A DNA stretch of 64,000 nucleotides from Pocillopora verrucosa (Eukaryota > Cnidaria > Anthozoa > Scleractinia > Pocilloporidae): the NCBI RefSeq assembly GCF_036669915.1, contig NC_089312.1:30847830-30911829 (forward strand), written 5' to 3'. How positions within the stretch are numbered: position 1 is the first letter of the stretch; every line of letters starts with the position of its first letter. A program made the translations under genes and the position numbers. The notes beneath the pieces are model-generated. The model did no database searches and was not told the origin of the DNA. It saw only the letters and a list, made by a program, of their open reading frames with translations. Shown here in pieces: positions 1 to 11,182 of this stretch.

Positions 1-442
1 CAAAATAAAATTGCAGGATCTTTTGAAGTGATTTGAACTTTTTGAAATTCAATTCGAATTTGTCTTTTGCGCTTTAACTTGTTTTTAAAGTTTACTTAGG
101 ATATTGTACTACACCTTTTGAATAGGCAGGTGTTTCAAAAAATTGCCGTTGTCATCAAAACAAGAAGTAGAATGATTGCTCATGTTTATTTTAAAATGCC
201 AAAAACGCACAAGCTTGATATCATAGGGAAGTGCTTTGTATTCGATATTCGCTTTTATGAATATAGGTGTGGGAAACCTAAATTAGAAATAGAAATTGAG
301 ACATTGGTCTTTGGTATATCGATTTTTTGTGTGAACGGATGTAACCAACTTAATGTACAGGCCAATATCGATTCATTTTAAAGTATAATCTACTCTTTTT
401 CCGCAGGTGTTTTTGATTAGGAAGCTAACTAATTATTTTCAG
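1..442. other. AT-rich DNA, probably intron
   Basis: An open stretch of 87 codons at 118-381 has no recognisable domain or splice context. Since the gene at 443 needs upstream exons, this is most simply intron. No repeats or RNA genes were seen. Confidence 0.3.
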
Positions 443-1047
443 TCTTGACACTTTTGACCTAATACCACTCTTGGCATTTCTTCCTGGAATTTCTAGGCTA
501 TTGATTCAGCACCATGAATTGGGTGTCTTTGCTATTCTCGTAATGAAGCCACGCCAGACTTGTTTGAAGCTGGTAATGCTTTTATTGTGGCTATTGTTTG
601 TCCATAACTTATTCCAGTAGTGTACCTTGAATACTGAGTAGTTTTCAATTAATTTATGAAAATAGGCCACCTACTTCCATATATCAACTGGAAACTAAGT
701 TTTTGGAGAAGAAGAACCTACCCTGTTTCTACAGGTACGTACTTCTTCTCCGAAAACGAACTATTTGCTCTTTTTGTAGATTGTTAATGCCCAATTGCCT
801 ATAACGACTTATAACCTGTACTATTGTAAACGTTCTATTGTTTAAACTTGAGCTTTTTTTCGATAAAATTGTGCCTTGTCGTTTTTGTATTGTTTATTTT
901 GGTTTATTTAGGCCATGCACATTACAAACGGCAGCGAAATTTTTAAAAGAAAAATATTTTGATAATGTTTACTTGGTAGAAGGAACATATGCTAATCGTC
1001 TTCATGTACGTGAGCAGTTTGGTTACAATATACTGCGCAAAGAATGA
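443..1047 (+). CDS. 3' end of an unrecognised multi-exon gene, cut by the left window edge
   Basis: Three open segments join in frame: 443-572 (after TTTTCAG, before GTAATG), 700-734 (before GTACGT) and 912-1047 (after TTTATTTAG, stop TGA at 1045-1047). The phases agree: the first ends in phase 0, the second adds 11 codons plus two bases, and the third supplies the base that completes an Arg codon. The joined peptide is about 99 residues and ends ANRLHVREQFGYNILRKE. The acceptor of the middle exon is weak (CTAAG at 696-699); another acceptor at 664-665 would also be open but would need a different upstream phase. The last segment has the look of an alpha/beta tail and faintly recalls the end of an acetyltransferase (GNAT) fold, but I do not recognise the family. 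A possible ATTAAA polyadenylation signal lies near 1214. The 5' exons must lie outside the window or in 1-442, where I see none clearly. Confidence 0.4.
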
Positions 1048-1593
1048 CGGGAGCATAAACTAATGATTGGTGATACTTTGATGGCTATGAATGACTGTCA
1101 ATCTCCTGTCAGAACTTGAGCAACAACCTCGTTTGCGGTTGAGTTACTGAATTGAAACTGACAGGTTGAAACATTAACTGTCCACACCAGAATGAATATT
1201 GTAGCTTTTCATCATTAAAGTAGTAGATCTGGTCCCCTCCAACATATTTTGGAAAATAATTGATAAACTAAGAAGGCCTTGATCGGCCGTAAACAAATCG
1301 TTTATTGTTCCGCTGAACTCATGGAGAAATTGGCGATTATTTTATACTCAAAAAAATAATTTGTAAATCGCAAGCCAGAGGTGAGGGATTTACAAACTTT
1401 TCAAGTGTTCTTCCAACATCCTCAATGGGTTATTACGCCGGTAAACTGATGGAAAATGGGGTCTATTTCTTAAACAAATCAATGAGCTGTAATATTTACT
1501 TTTAAACTTAAAAGATTAAAACGATGTGCACATAACAGGAGGTTAAAATAACATATGAAAAGAGAAGGCTGGTCTCAAACGTGTACAAACCCC
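1048..1593. other. Non-coding DNA after the left-edge gene
   Basis: This should contain the 3' UTR of the gene ending at 1047 (ATTAAA near 1214) and then intergenic DNA. No open frame or repeat stands out. Confidence 0.3.
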
Positions 1594-1786
1594 AGGGTAA
1601 CTAAGTATTATCAACTGAGTTGATAACGTAAATTGGCCACCATAAAGAGTTCCAAAGCTGACGTTTCGAGCGTTAGCCCTTCATCAAAGCGAAAGACTAA
1701 GGGCTAACGATCGCAATGTCAGCTTTGAAAGTCTTTACGGTGGCCAATTTACGCTATCAACTCAATTGACAACACTAAATTACCCT
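1594..1786. repeat. Fold-back element (MITE-like), nearly full-length inverted repeat
   Basis: The two halves are imperfect reverse complements. The left arm begins AGGGTAACTAAG and contains TTATCAACTGAGTTGATAAC, AAATTGGCCACC and AGCTGACGTTTCGAGCGTTA. The right arm carries GGGCTAACGATCGCAATG, GGTGGCCAATTTACG and AATTACCCT in reverse order. A spacer of about 18 bases separates the arms. Such a structure is typical of a non-autonomous DNA transposon. Half copies of the same sequence occur at 21868-21925 (GAGTTGAAAACATAAATTGG) and a core TCAACTGAGTTGATA at 42821-42835, so it is a dispersed family here. Confidence 0.75.
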
Positions 1787-4700
1787 GTTATACTCTCCCA
1801 CCGACGCAGCAGCAAAGTTTCTTTAAAAACTTATCCCATGTGTACAAACCCAAGTTGAGCCTCGCTTTCCAACAGAGTAATATGCTGCGATCAAATCACG
1901 TACTGTTACGATGTCCCTTTTTTTTCAGCTGGCTCTACGTGATAAGAGGAACACTGATTTTTCCGGGACGTTGAAAAAAAAAAAAAAAGTTTATGCATCA
2001 AAGTCAACCACAAAGGCACGTTCCGTAACAGGTACCTTTACCTAAGAGAAGTACCGGGTTACATTCCTTTGCGTACTTGACCAACTCAGGAAAAAAAGAA
2101 TAGAAAGATACATCTTCCCTTGTGACTGATTCATGCACCTTTTTGGCAAAAGGCCCTTCGTTTAAACAAGAAGTTCCCGCCTGGTCAAGCGTTGTAATTA
2201 ACGGGACACTCATGACTTTGAACAAGGAAACAGACACAATTGACTTGAATAACTGATGAGTCAGCATGTGTTGGTGCCACTTGTTTAATGTCAACAAATG
2301 CCACGTTTTCCCAAGTTGTGACAGCACATCACTACCCATCACGTTCAATTAAGTTGTAAAACCACACATTGAACAGGTGCCCATATAGTTCTAAGAGGCT
2401 GATTGTTTCTTATTCACCGGTTGGAGGACAGCCAAAACGGGCAAAGTGGGTCCCCCACGTCACGGATGTGTCGGATGTATGTCACTTCGACTCTGGGTTT
2501 AGCGCTTCGGTTTGTAGACAGCTTTCTTTCTGACACATAAAACAATCGTGACAATCAGTAATATTAAAATTAAAAGAAATTTTTTGTCCGAGGTATTAAA
2601 AAGCATTTCCAGACAAACCTTTCAATGACTATAGCCTAACTTTCATTTCCTTTTTTTTTTTAACTATTTCACTGAGAAGTAATACTATTTAGTGCCCTTT
2701 CAAAGGCCTCCTCTCTCTTTACGATGATATTTGTGTATTCAAACAGGCGCCTCGATCAGGATCCACGGAGTGCTGTGCCAGGGATGGGTGGCAATGGCAC
2801 TGACAGATCGCGATAGATTAAAAGTATCATTCTTTTCATAAATTTGATTCAATTTATTTGAAAATTTTATTTTTTATAATTCATTCTTGGAATAGTTGTG
2901 AGTTCTTTACGAATGAATTGAGAAGAAGTATAATTCAGAGAAGATTGGGGTCAGCGACTTAGAGTCAAGGCCCGACAGTTGAGAATGATCTTTATCTTAT
3001 CTCATAGAATCAAAACAGAACCAATTTATTTTCCACTAAGGCTGGTGGATAAGTTTGCTCGCTCCTTAAGAAATTATGGCCAGGTGGCCAGAGATGGAAA
3101 TTTTGTTGAAGAAGTAAGCTAGAAGGAGACAAGGGAACTCCTGAGAACTTTGTTAAGAGAGGCCCTCTCTCTGCAAATTGAAGCCCTTGCTTTCTTACTT
3201 TTTATCGGAGTCCACCTTTGTTGAGGTTAGCAAAGAGTTTATACGTGATGCGTGATTAAGCTTTGAATTCTATAGAAAGGCAAGCGTGATTCATGAATTT
3301 TTGAACCTGTGTGAGGCGTGACTTGCCTTATGATATTTACGTGACCCGACTATTCGCAAAGCGCTCTGCAAAGATAAATTCTTGCAGAACATAAAATTCT
3401 CAAAAAATGAAATGTAAATCTCCGCCAGAAAATTGTTTGTATTCATTAAATCTGAACTTAGTTAAACTATCCATAATCCAATGACTATCAGAAAATCGCA
3501 GAAGTTACTTCATTTAATTAAAAAATTGCGGTCATCTTCCAAAAATTTGGTCGATGATTAGTCAAATAATAAATGTTTATGACATAACTTGTTTGTAAAT
3601 TATCAATGTTTGTGATACGTTTTCTCAAGGAATGTAGGCAAACAACTCAGAACCATTGTCAAACCTTCTTAAACTAAAACTGAAAATCGTGAGTACGCGG
3701 GATTGCTTTGACACTGGAAAGGAAGTAAACATTAATTGTACAAGGTCTTTCCCTGAAATCATTTTCTATTACAAACAAGGTCAGAATCCGTGATCTGTAT
3801 TGGCCTGCGTAAAAAAGAGTACCGGAAATTCTTATCTTATGACTCAATGCTCTGTTAAGTTCGCGTGAGGCGGCGGTTTAGTGTTTAATGTTAATTGCAT
3901 CTGCTGAGTGAAAATCATTAGCTCTCAGACTGTGAGTAAGGAAAGAGTTCTGACGTAAATTGAACAATTGCGGAGTATTTCACTGTAATATCTTAGGTGT
4001 TAGCATTGCAAGTCATTCCTTTTTAAGAGAAGGTTTATGCGAAAGTCTGGCGAGCTGATCGCAGAGGTGAGTAATCAAGCAATTTCGTACAACTTATGCT
4101 TCACCAGTTATGTCAGATTGTTTGATCCCGTTGTTTGCTCAGCGCATAATTCAAAGCCGTGTCATCTAATGCTTTCCAAAAAAATCTTTGACCACTATCA
4201 TGACTGGATTAATTCTAAGACTACTAGGTTAAGCCTCACTTGCAAAACGTTTTAAGTTCTCGACCAAGATAGTTCAATCAACCAAGGAAATGGTTAATGC
4301 AATCGCATTTTCATCAAGAGTAACAACTCAATAAAAGTTAACCTAATAAAAATGTAACCTTCACCGAGTTCAAGTACGTAAATCGGAAAATATAAAGAGT
4401 ACAATACAAAACTAAAAAGTTTTATATAACAAAAGCGTTGTACATCTAAAAAAAATTAGCATTATCGTCCTATAAATTTGAAGTTAGTACAGAAAATAGG
4501 GGTCGAAGGAAAAACCGAGAGGCTCTATACTTTTCGGCCAGCAATGTCAGGAACGCTTTTTACGCACGGTTTTGTTGAAGATGGTTTTGATATTAACATG
4601 AAGGCAAAGTCTAAATCAAAGTCGGCTGACACTATTCTTTAATATCAAAAATAACAGGTAAATACACCTTAATACGAAATTAATTAATTGAGATAAACAT

Positions 4701-7600
4701 ACTTTAATTACTGTCATAGCAACTAAACATTTTTGTCATCAATTTATCACCATTCAAAATACTGGAAGCATTCCAATGCAGTATTCCCCGGATTTTCTAT
4801 TCAATTGCATTGGTCGGTTCGATTTCAGCCGCTTCGCAAACAAATTAAAATGATCGGTTTTAATTCCTTCGGAGAAAAATATTCTAAAAAAAACACAGTG
4901 ATAATAATGAGATGTCCCCTACAAAGAGTTCAGAGTGCAACTTCTGCGAATGAACAGCATATTTTCAGCAAGGCCGGAACAAAATTACAAGACATGATCG
5001 ACAACATCATAGAGTTCCTCTAAAGCTCAAGATGACAGGCCAGAGTATGCTAAGCTTAAACTATTTCCGTAACACGGCTCCGTCTGGTATTGAAGTCATA
5101 CAGTTCGAATCTAGTGACCGTTTCCGCGTTTACAGGTTAGGGAATTATTTTGGGGAAACAAGCAATAGTTGAAACCGATTACACATCTCGCTTTCAGATT
5201 GATGGGTGAAGCGTCCCTTTTATGAATGAGGTAAATGATGCAATATCGAGACTTTAAGACAAAATCAGTTAAAGTGCGCGAAAGCAATTCTGTTCCAGGC
5301 TAAAAGATATGCACGCACTTGAGATTTGGTGTATGGACGTAGGAGTAAATACCATGACATTAATCAATGAACATTATGATCAAAACGTCAAGGCAGAAAC
5401 AGAAAACGAAATTATGGTGTCCATAGATGAAAAATTACTCATCATGGAATGAAGGGTATGAAGGTATGAATCTCGATACAATTAAAGTCCCTCAGCAGGT
5501 CTGCATAGCTTCTCGACTCCAACGATATTAAGGTCTGATATCAAAGCTATAATTAAGATAAGATGGGATTTCTCGAATCGTTGAGATTTTTTAACCTTCA
5601 TGCTGACGTATGCATTATTGTATCGGTCATCAAGTTGACAGTATAACGCAGACGATGATTCTAGCAAAAATTTTATCATGCTTTTTTGTTATAATAAACG
5701 GAAATACTCTCATAGGACATCGATTGTTTGTTACATATCTATTTTGACCAAGCGAAAAAGAAAAACTCTCTCGTTTTCGTAGATCCTGGCTCGTGTCACC
5801 TTTAAGTCAGTCGCGTGCCCTACATTTGACACTGCATGTGTGGGGTTCGACAAACAATCTTCTTCATGCAAATTACAATCTTTTTGTAACTGTTTCTACA
5901 TTAGAAGGTTCAATACAGCTTTCCGATCCGGAACTAATTCATAAACAGAGAAAAGAAAAAAACGGAAAAACCGCTTAAGACGAAGAGGCACCAACAACAC
6001 CCACGAACTGTTTTGAATTCTATAAATAAGTAACGCAGTTCTCGATCAGATATCGAGATCTAAGCAAAATAAGCATGGGATGGAATTTTCCCTCAATTTC
6101 CAAAGCATCTTTTTGTTGTGCAAAGGCTAACTAGTTTTCTAGAAAAAAAATACTGCAAAACATCATAAAAAACAGTCTTCTCAAAAATAAATCCCTGATG
6201 ATGTAAATTTCTGTATGTGATCAAAATCGAGGTCGGGGGGGGGGGAAGGGGGGGGGGTAGCCATCAATACGTGATGATGAGAAAAAATAGCAATGAATCT
6301 TTATTTTCAGTCTAAAAGAGCAATGATAATAAAAGCAAAGAAAACGGAACAAGTTGTGACATGGGCACGCATGTGACTCACGCGATTTAACGCACTGATT
6401 GACAAGTATTTACAGTGTTTACCAAAACTTAGAAATTCGCACGAAATCAACAAATTTATCTGAATTCTCAGAGTCAACCCTTCGTTAAGAAATCTCTATA
6501 GAAATTATATTTATTTCTCTTTCAAAATGTTACGTTGCAATAAAGCAACGGAGGATGCCGTTTTAGCGAAAATACACACGTGCTTGCGTGTTGACGAGGC
6601 CTGAGTAAACTCATTGCCTCTAGAGTAGGAGGGCAACAACTCATTTGCGTTTTTTTTTTTTTGCATAATTTGTCATTCCTTCTGATATAACAGCTCATTA
6701 TCAAATGCCTTATATTGAATGTACCGCTATGGCGTAGAAGGCCAAATTGAAAAAATTCACTTGTTGGAAATATATTTATTTTTGAACAGTATTTCTCGAG
6801 TTATGTTTAGAAAACGCCAAAATTGGTTCCCGAGATTGGCACAAGTTCGGTAACCCGGGTTTGGTAAATTTCCATAAAAAGCCATTATGCGATTTCTCGA
6901 CAGTAACAAAATCTTGGTTACCGCCTCTACTAACTTTTAAATTATGTTTAAATCCTATTTTAACTGCGTAACAGTAGTGGATCAAGAAGCAATCAATTTA
7001 AAACACGATAAATTTCTGCTTCGCTCTGCATTTCTGCAAGCTTGCACACCTCTTATTTGACCTCTTACCGCCCGGCTATTGTGACGCTGTATTTTAAATA
7101 GCTCCACGCGAATTTCATCACGTACGCAGTAAACTTAACTCTAACGAAATTAGTTTTACACGCATATCACATCAAATACCATACTAGGAAAGATCCTGGA
7201 CTAACTGAAAACAAAATCGAAATTATTTTTGTAGTTTTATGAGCTGTCGTGTTGAATTTAATACATTATTCTGTGTGTAAGAAGTGTTCAAGAAAAACGA
7301 CGTCATCACATGCTTGTGCTAACGCCTTTGGCCTCTAGTCTTTCGAATTGAAAAAAAGAAACGCGTGGTGCATTGTGCAAGTTTCTCCTCTTGCCTGGTT
7401 TATTTTGTATCATGACCACTCTCACCGGAAACAGACGTCAAACACACTGACATCTCTGTTGCGTCATTAATAAACTAATAAATTTAATTCTTTTCATAGC
7501 AGCCAGTGACGTGATTGGTGGAGAACAGAACCTCAAGTTGATTGTACTATTTCATAGAAGACGCAGCTTCAGCAGGGCTAGTGAAAACTGACCGTTTGAA
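1787..7600. other. Long intergenic region, no gene identified
   Basis: No open frame in this 5.8 kb shows a domain or a coherent exon chain. A 114-codon frame on the minus strand (2004-2348) is the longest and is listed separately. Simple sequence includes a poly-A run near 1975-1988 and two poly-G runs at 6235-6257. The last 100 bases before 7601 carry ATTGG (reverse CCAAT) near 7515 and are a plausible promoter for the Bcl-2 gene, but no TATA box was recognised. Confidence 0.4.
2004..2348 (-). CDS. Unrecognised 114-codon open frame
   Basis: This is an open frame from ATG to TGA with a mixed composition and a Cys-rich end (GKGTCYGTCLCG). It has no domain I know, no obvious partner exons and no conserved neighbour. 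It could be a small gene, a terminal exon or chance. Low confidence. Confidence 0.12.
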   Translation of the reverse strand: MNVMGSDVLSQLGKTWHLLTLNKWHQHMLTHQLFKSIVSVSLFKVMSVPLITTLDQAGTSCLNEGPFAKKVHESVTREDVSFYSFFPELVKYAKECNPVLLLGKGTCYGTCLCG

Positions 7601-10031
7601 ATGGCCGAAGAGAACAGACTACAATCTTTTCGCAACATTGTGAATGACTACGTCGGTTACAGACTTCGACAGAAGAACATTTTCTTGCAAGGATATCATG
7701 AGAATTTGCCTCCATCGAAGGCAGCCCGTCATTTGCGACGGGTAGCAGACGAACTCATAGAAGAGAACAGCCAATTGTTTGATTCCATGTGCGACCAACT
7801 TCACCTCACTCATGCCACAACTTATCCTACCTTTGTGGGAATTGCGGATGAAATTTTCCAGAATGGTGAAAACTGGGGTCGCATAGTGGCGTTTCTGGCA
7901 TTTGGGGCCACTTTAGCTGTACATTGTGCGCAAAAAGAGGATCTTGCTTCAAATATTGACAACATTGTCGACTGGGTCTCCGTGTACATGAACGAAAAAC
8001 TTAGCCCATGGATCGACGACAACGGTGGATGGGTGAGTAATTTTGGATAGGAAAATTATCAGCGAAGATTTGTTTCGCAGAGAGTATTATAGATTTTAAA
8101 GAGAGGAATAAGGTTATACTTAGTATAGTAAACGTACTCAGTGGAGTATAAAAATCGCTGATTCACTCGTTATTGACACAAGACTGGTTTGATGAAGGGC
8201 GCGCTTTTATAAATAGTAAAATTGTAGAAAATATTTTTAAAAAATACAGGATTGCGTTGCTCTTTGAAGTAAATTATCAAAAAATATAGACAGTGACTTT
8301 GTCGACAAATCTAACAAGGTTGGAAAATTCTCGGGAGGGTTTCGTGAAAATTTCTTCTTAAATATTGTAAGCTTCTTACGGAAGGTAGCGGTTGAATCCC
8401 TCTCGGTGGCCTTACTTCGAAATATTTTTTGCCCATTTAAGGGAAATTACAAAAATCCACAAATGTTCCTTTGCGCCAGAAAGTGAAATATTTCAGTTCT
8501 GTGTGAGATAAATTTAAAATCCTTATTTCTTCCTGCCCGTCAGTGTCGTTCGATCGTGTATTTTCAAGAATAGCTCTTACTTCCCGGGGGACTTTATTCC
8601 TCGCTGGCAAGAGAAACTGTTTTCGTTTTTGTTGATGAAGAGGGTTGAATACGAAATATGCTATAAAAATAATGTGACTAGCTAGAGTTTTCGAAATACG
8701 TTGCTCAGTAATCTATATGTGGGGGCAGATCTTGGTTGTTCCAGTCGTTGAATTACCAATTCAATGTTTTGGAATACAGATTTGAATTAACAGATTGCCA
8801 GAATCATCTAGTCGGCGCCAAGATGTGTATCGGGGCCTCCAGCTAGTACTTAGACGTAAAAATGTTTGAAAAATTTCATTTGAAAGCGGCGGAAATCTCT
8901 CCATTTCCATATATGTAACATTTCTGGGGAGATATTCAATGCAGATTAAATACTCTCTTTTTTATCGCTTCCTTCCTTTTCCCCTCAATTACAATTCTCG
9001 GTGTCGTGGTAGGATTTAACGATGCTCTAGCAAGTTGATATGCGACAAGGTTACAGTTGGTTGGCTTCCAGCATTAACAACATTTTTTTGGTTCAAATTT
9101 TTTTCCTATGGGCGAGTCAATTCGACCATATTTCTGTAGTTTGAGTTGAAGGTTTTTAGCCACAACAGACCTCTGTACTACACTCAATATTTACCTAATG
9201 GAGAAAGCAGCTGCAGACGCTACATATAAAAATATAAGCAGCCATACTTAGTGCGACCATGCAGTTTTTATATTACAACTATATTGTTGAGATTCCATAG
9301 GTGGGAAAAGCCCTTCTTACAACTTAAAGATGTCTGTCTTGAAACCTCTTTTATGTGTCAAAAATTTTTCTCCTTTTGAACACTGATCTCATCAAAAGCA
9401 TGATGTACATAGGATGTTATAATAAGCACTGCTATCTTAATGTAGTAGGAAAGTTGAATGCTCGGATGAACAGTTATGTTACTTTCGGTCATTATAACAC
9501 TGTTCAGGAATGGTCTGCTCCTTTATGTTTGCCATAAATGTTGCCTAGTGACATTGTATGTGCTCTGGAGCACAACCAAATTGACTTGTATCGTATTGTA
9601 TGGTGAGAGCACTGCTATGTTCTTCAAGTCCTTTGTTGGATGGTCTCCTTAAACAGACACTTGAAATTATTTCCATTGTAAAAAATTCCAGGAATCTCCT
9701 ATAAATAAATGGAATGGACTGGAAAGGTTCAGTTAAGCATGGAAAGAATATTTATAGCTCACCAGCAACTAAAAGTTTTTTTTCCATTTTACTTTCATGG
9801 CTCGTATCTAGATACTTACCAGTGTAGAGAACAGGACAAACTACCATTGCAGGAGTGATTGGTTTTCCTATATGAGTGAAGTAACATGCTTCTGTTTTTG
9901 TTTTGTAGGATGGTTTCATTGCCTTCTTCAACAGAGATGACGAATCTCCAGGAGATGGGAATAAAGGCTGGCATGTCGCTGCTGTTGCTGGGCTTGGTTT
10001 GGGTGCCCTGCTCATGTTGGCATGCAGATGA
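7601..10031 (+). CDS. Bcl-2 family apoptosis regulator (Bcl-2/Bcl-xL-like), two exons
   Basis: Exons are 7601-8032 and 9909-10031, joined in phase 0 (donor GTGAGT, acceptor TTTTGTAG), giving 184 aa. The order of motifs is that of a multidomain Bcl-2 protein. A BH4-like helix spans about residues 8-27. BH3 lies around 41-55, with LRRVADEL holding the conserved Leu and the Ala-Asp pair. BH1 is ENWGRIVAFLAFG at 90-102, and BH2 is WIDDNGGWDGFIAFF at 137-151, interrupted by the intron right after GGW. That split inside BH2 is the usual intron site of the family. A hydrophobic tail at 166-183 (HVAAVAGLGLGALLMLAC) would anchor it in mitochondrial outer or ER membranes. Having BH4 and a strong BH1 suggests a pro-survival member; that role is inferred, as Bax-like proteins share the fold. 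Length is short for the family because the BH4-BH3 loop is brief. Confidence 0.9.
8033..9908 (+). other. Intron of the Bcl-2 family gene
   Basis: This 1.9-kb intron has a GTGAGT donor and a TTTTGTAG acceptor. No transposon termini or RNA genes were recognised inside it. Confidence 0.8.
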
Positions 10032-11164
10032 AAGGCATTAAAATTGTTGAAACATAGTTACTGTAATGTTTTATAGACCAGTTTTATCTTTTTCTTCTCT
10101 GCTGGTATTTTATCTTGCTAGTTTTTTTAGTTTGGTTGGACTTTGTTAATAATACAGTGATTACATAATCTCTATGTTGTAAAAAGAAACTGGATGAAAG
10201 ATTTAGAAGGATCAAGAATGTTTTATCAAACATTTTGTAGCAGGAAGAAAAATCATCCAGAAGATAGAACTACCATTATTACTGTAGAAAGGGATTAACT
10301 TATGAAAAGGGAGGTGGTGTCAGTTGTGTGTATCTTTTAGATCAGTGAGCATGTTACATTTTTAGCTTGATATACAGGACTGTTGATTATCCAAGAGTGA
10401 TGTATGTGAAATATATTTTCTAGCTCAAAACTGCAGATTACCTTGGGCATTAAAGCAGTCATTTGTAAAACCGATGCACAGACATCTTTGTATCTTCTGT
10501 GAAGAACTTATAATTATTATTATTTAAGTCAGTCTGTAATTAAAAGAATCTGTATGTGAATATACATGTACCAACACCGGATACTGCATATTTTGATTAC
10601 ATTCTATCTACAGTAACATGATACGATTACTTTAAGGTGATATAATGAAAAAGAATCTATTCCATGTTGATTTCAAAGTGTTCAAAATCCTAGAAGATAT
10701 GTGTTCTCTATGTTTCTAATAGCCAATGGCAAAAGAAAAAAGAAGCAAAATAAAATTTAAAAAACTGTTAACAAGGTATTTACGGAAAGGAAGAATATTT
10801 CGATATGTTTCGAGTTCATACATGCAAGTGTGTTGTTAGTTGATACATATTTTACATCAACTATTTGATGCCTGGGTGTTGTGTAACTAAAGTAAAAAAT
10901 ATTGGTGTTTTAATTTGATTTGGAGAGCAGCTGTGAGGGTTATATATTTATATATAGATTTGTTTTGAAACTACTTCCAGAGATAAAGATTATCTTAGTT
11001 TTATTGCAGTGAAACCATAAGGGTTATTGAAGATACAGCTCTGTTAAGGTATTTAAAGTTTAAGAAATTAAAAGTTTCAAAACAACAGAAAGGAACTTAA
11101 AGGAAATTACTCTGATATGACAAAGCAACTTTCTCTCACTATGAAATTAGCCTGAATGGAAAAG

Positions 11165-11182
11165 AATAAATGAAGTAATAAA
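11165..11182 (+). terminator. Polyadenylation signals, probable end of the Bcl-2 mRNA
   Basis: Two AATAAA hexamers at 11165-11170 and 11177-11182 lie about 1.1 kb after the stop codon. Earlier AATAAA copies exist (for example near 10749), so the true site is uncertain. Confidence 0.4.

Noticed and set aside
6235-6257. Poly-G runs as regulatory G-quadruplex sites
   Set aside because: They are simple homopolymer tracts like those at 39101 and 60961, with no gene context to support a role.
7619-8022. Minus-strand open frames opposite the Bcl-2 first exon
   Set aside because: They are shadows of the coding strand, which carries clear BH motifs.
9752-10015. 87-codon minus-strand frame over the Bcl-2 second exon
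   Set aside because: The plus strand gives the expected BH2 end and membrane anchor in phase with exon 1.
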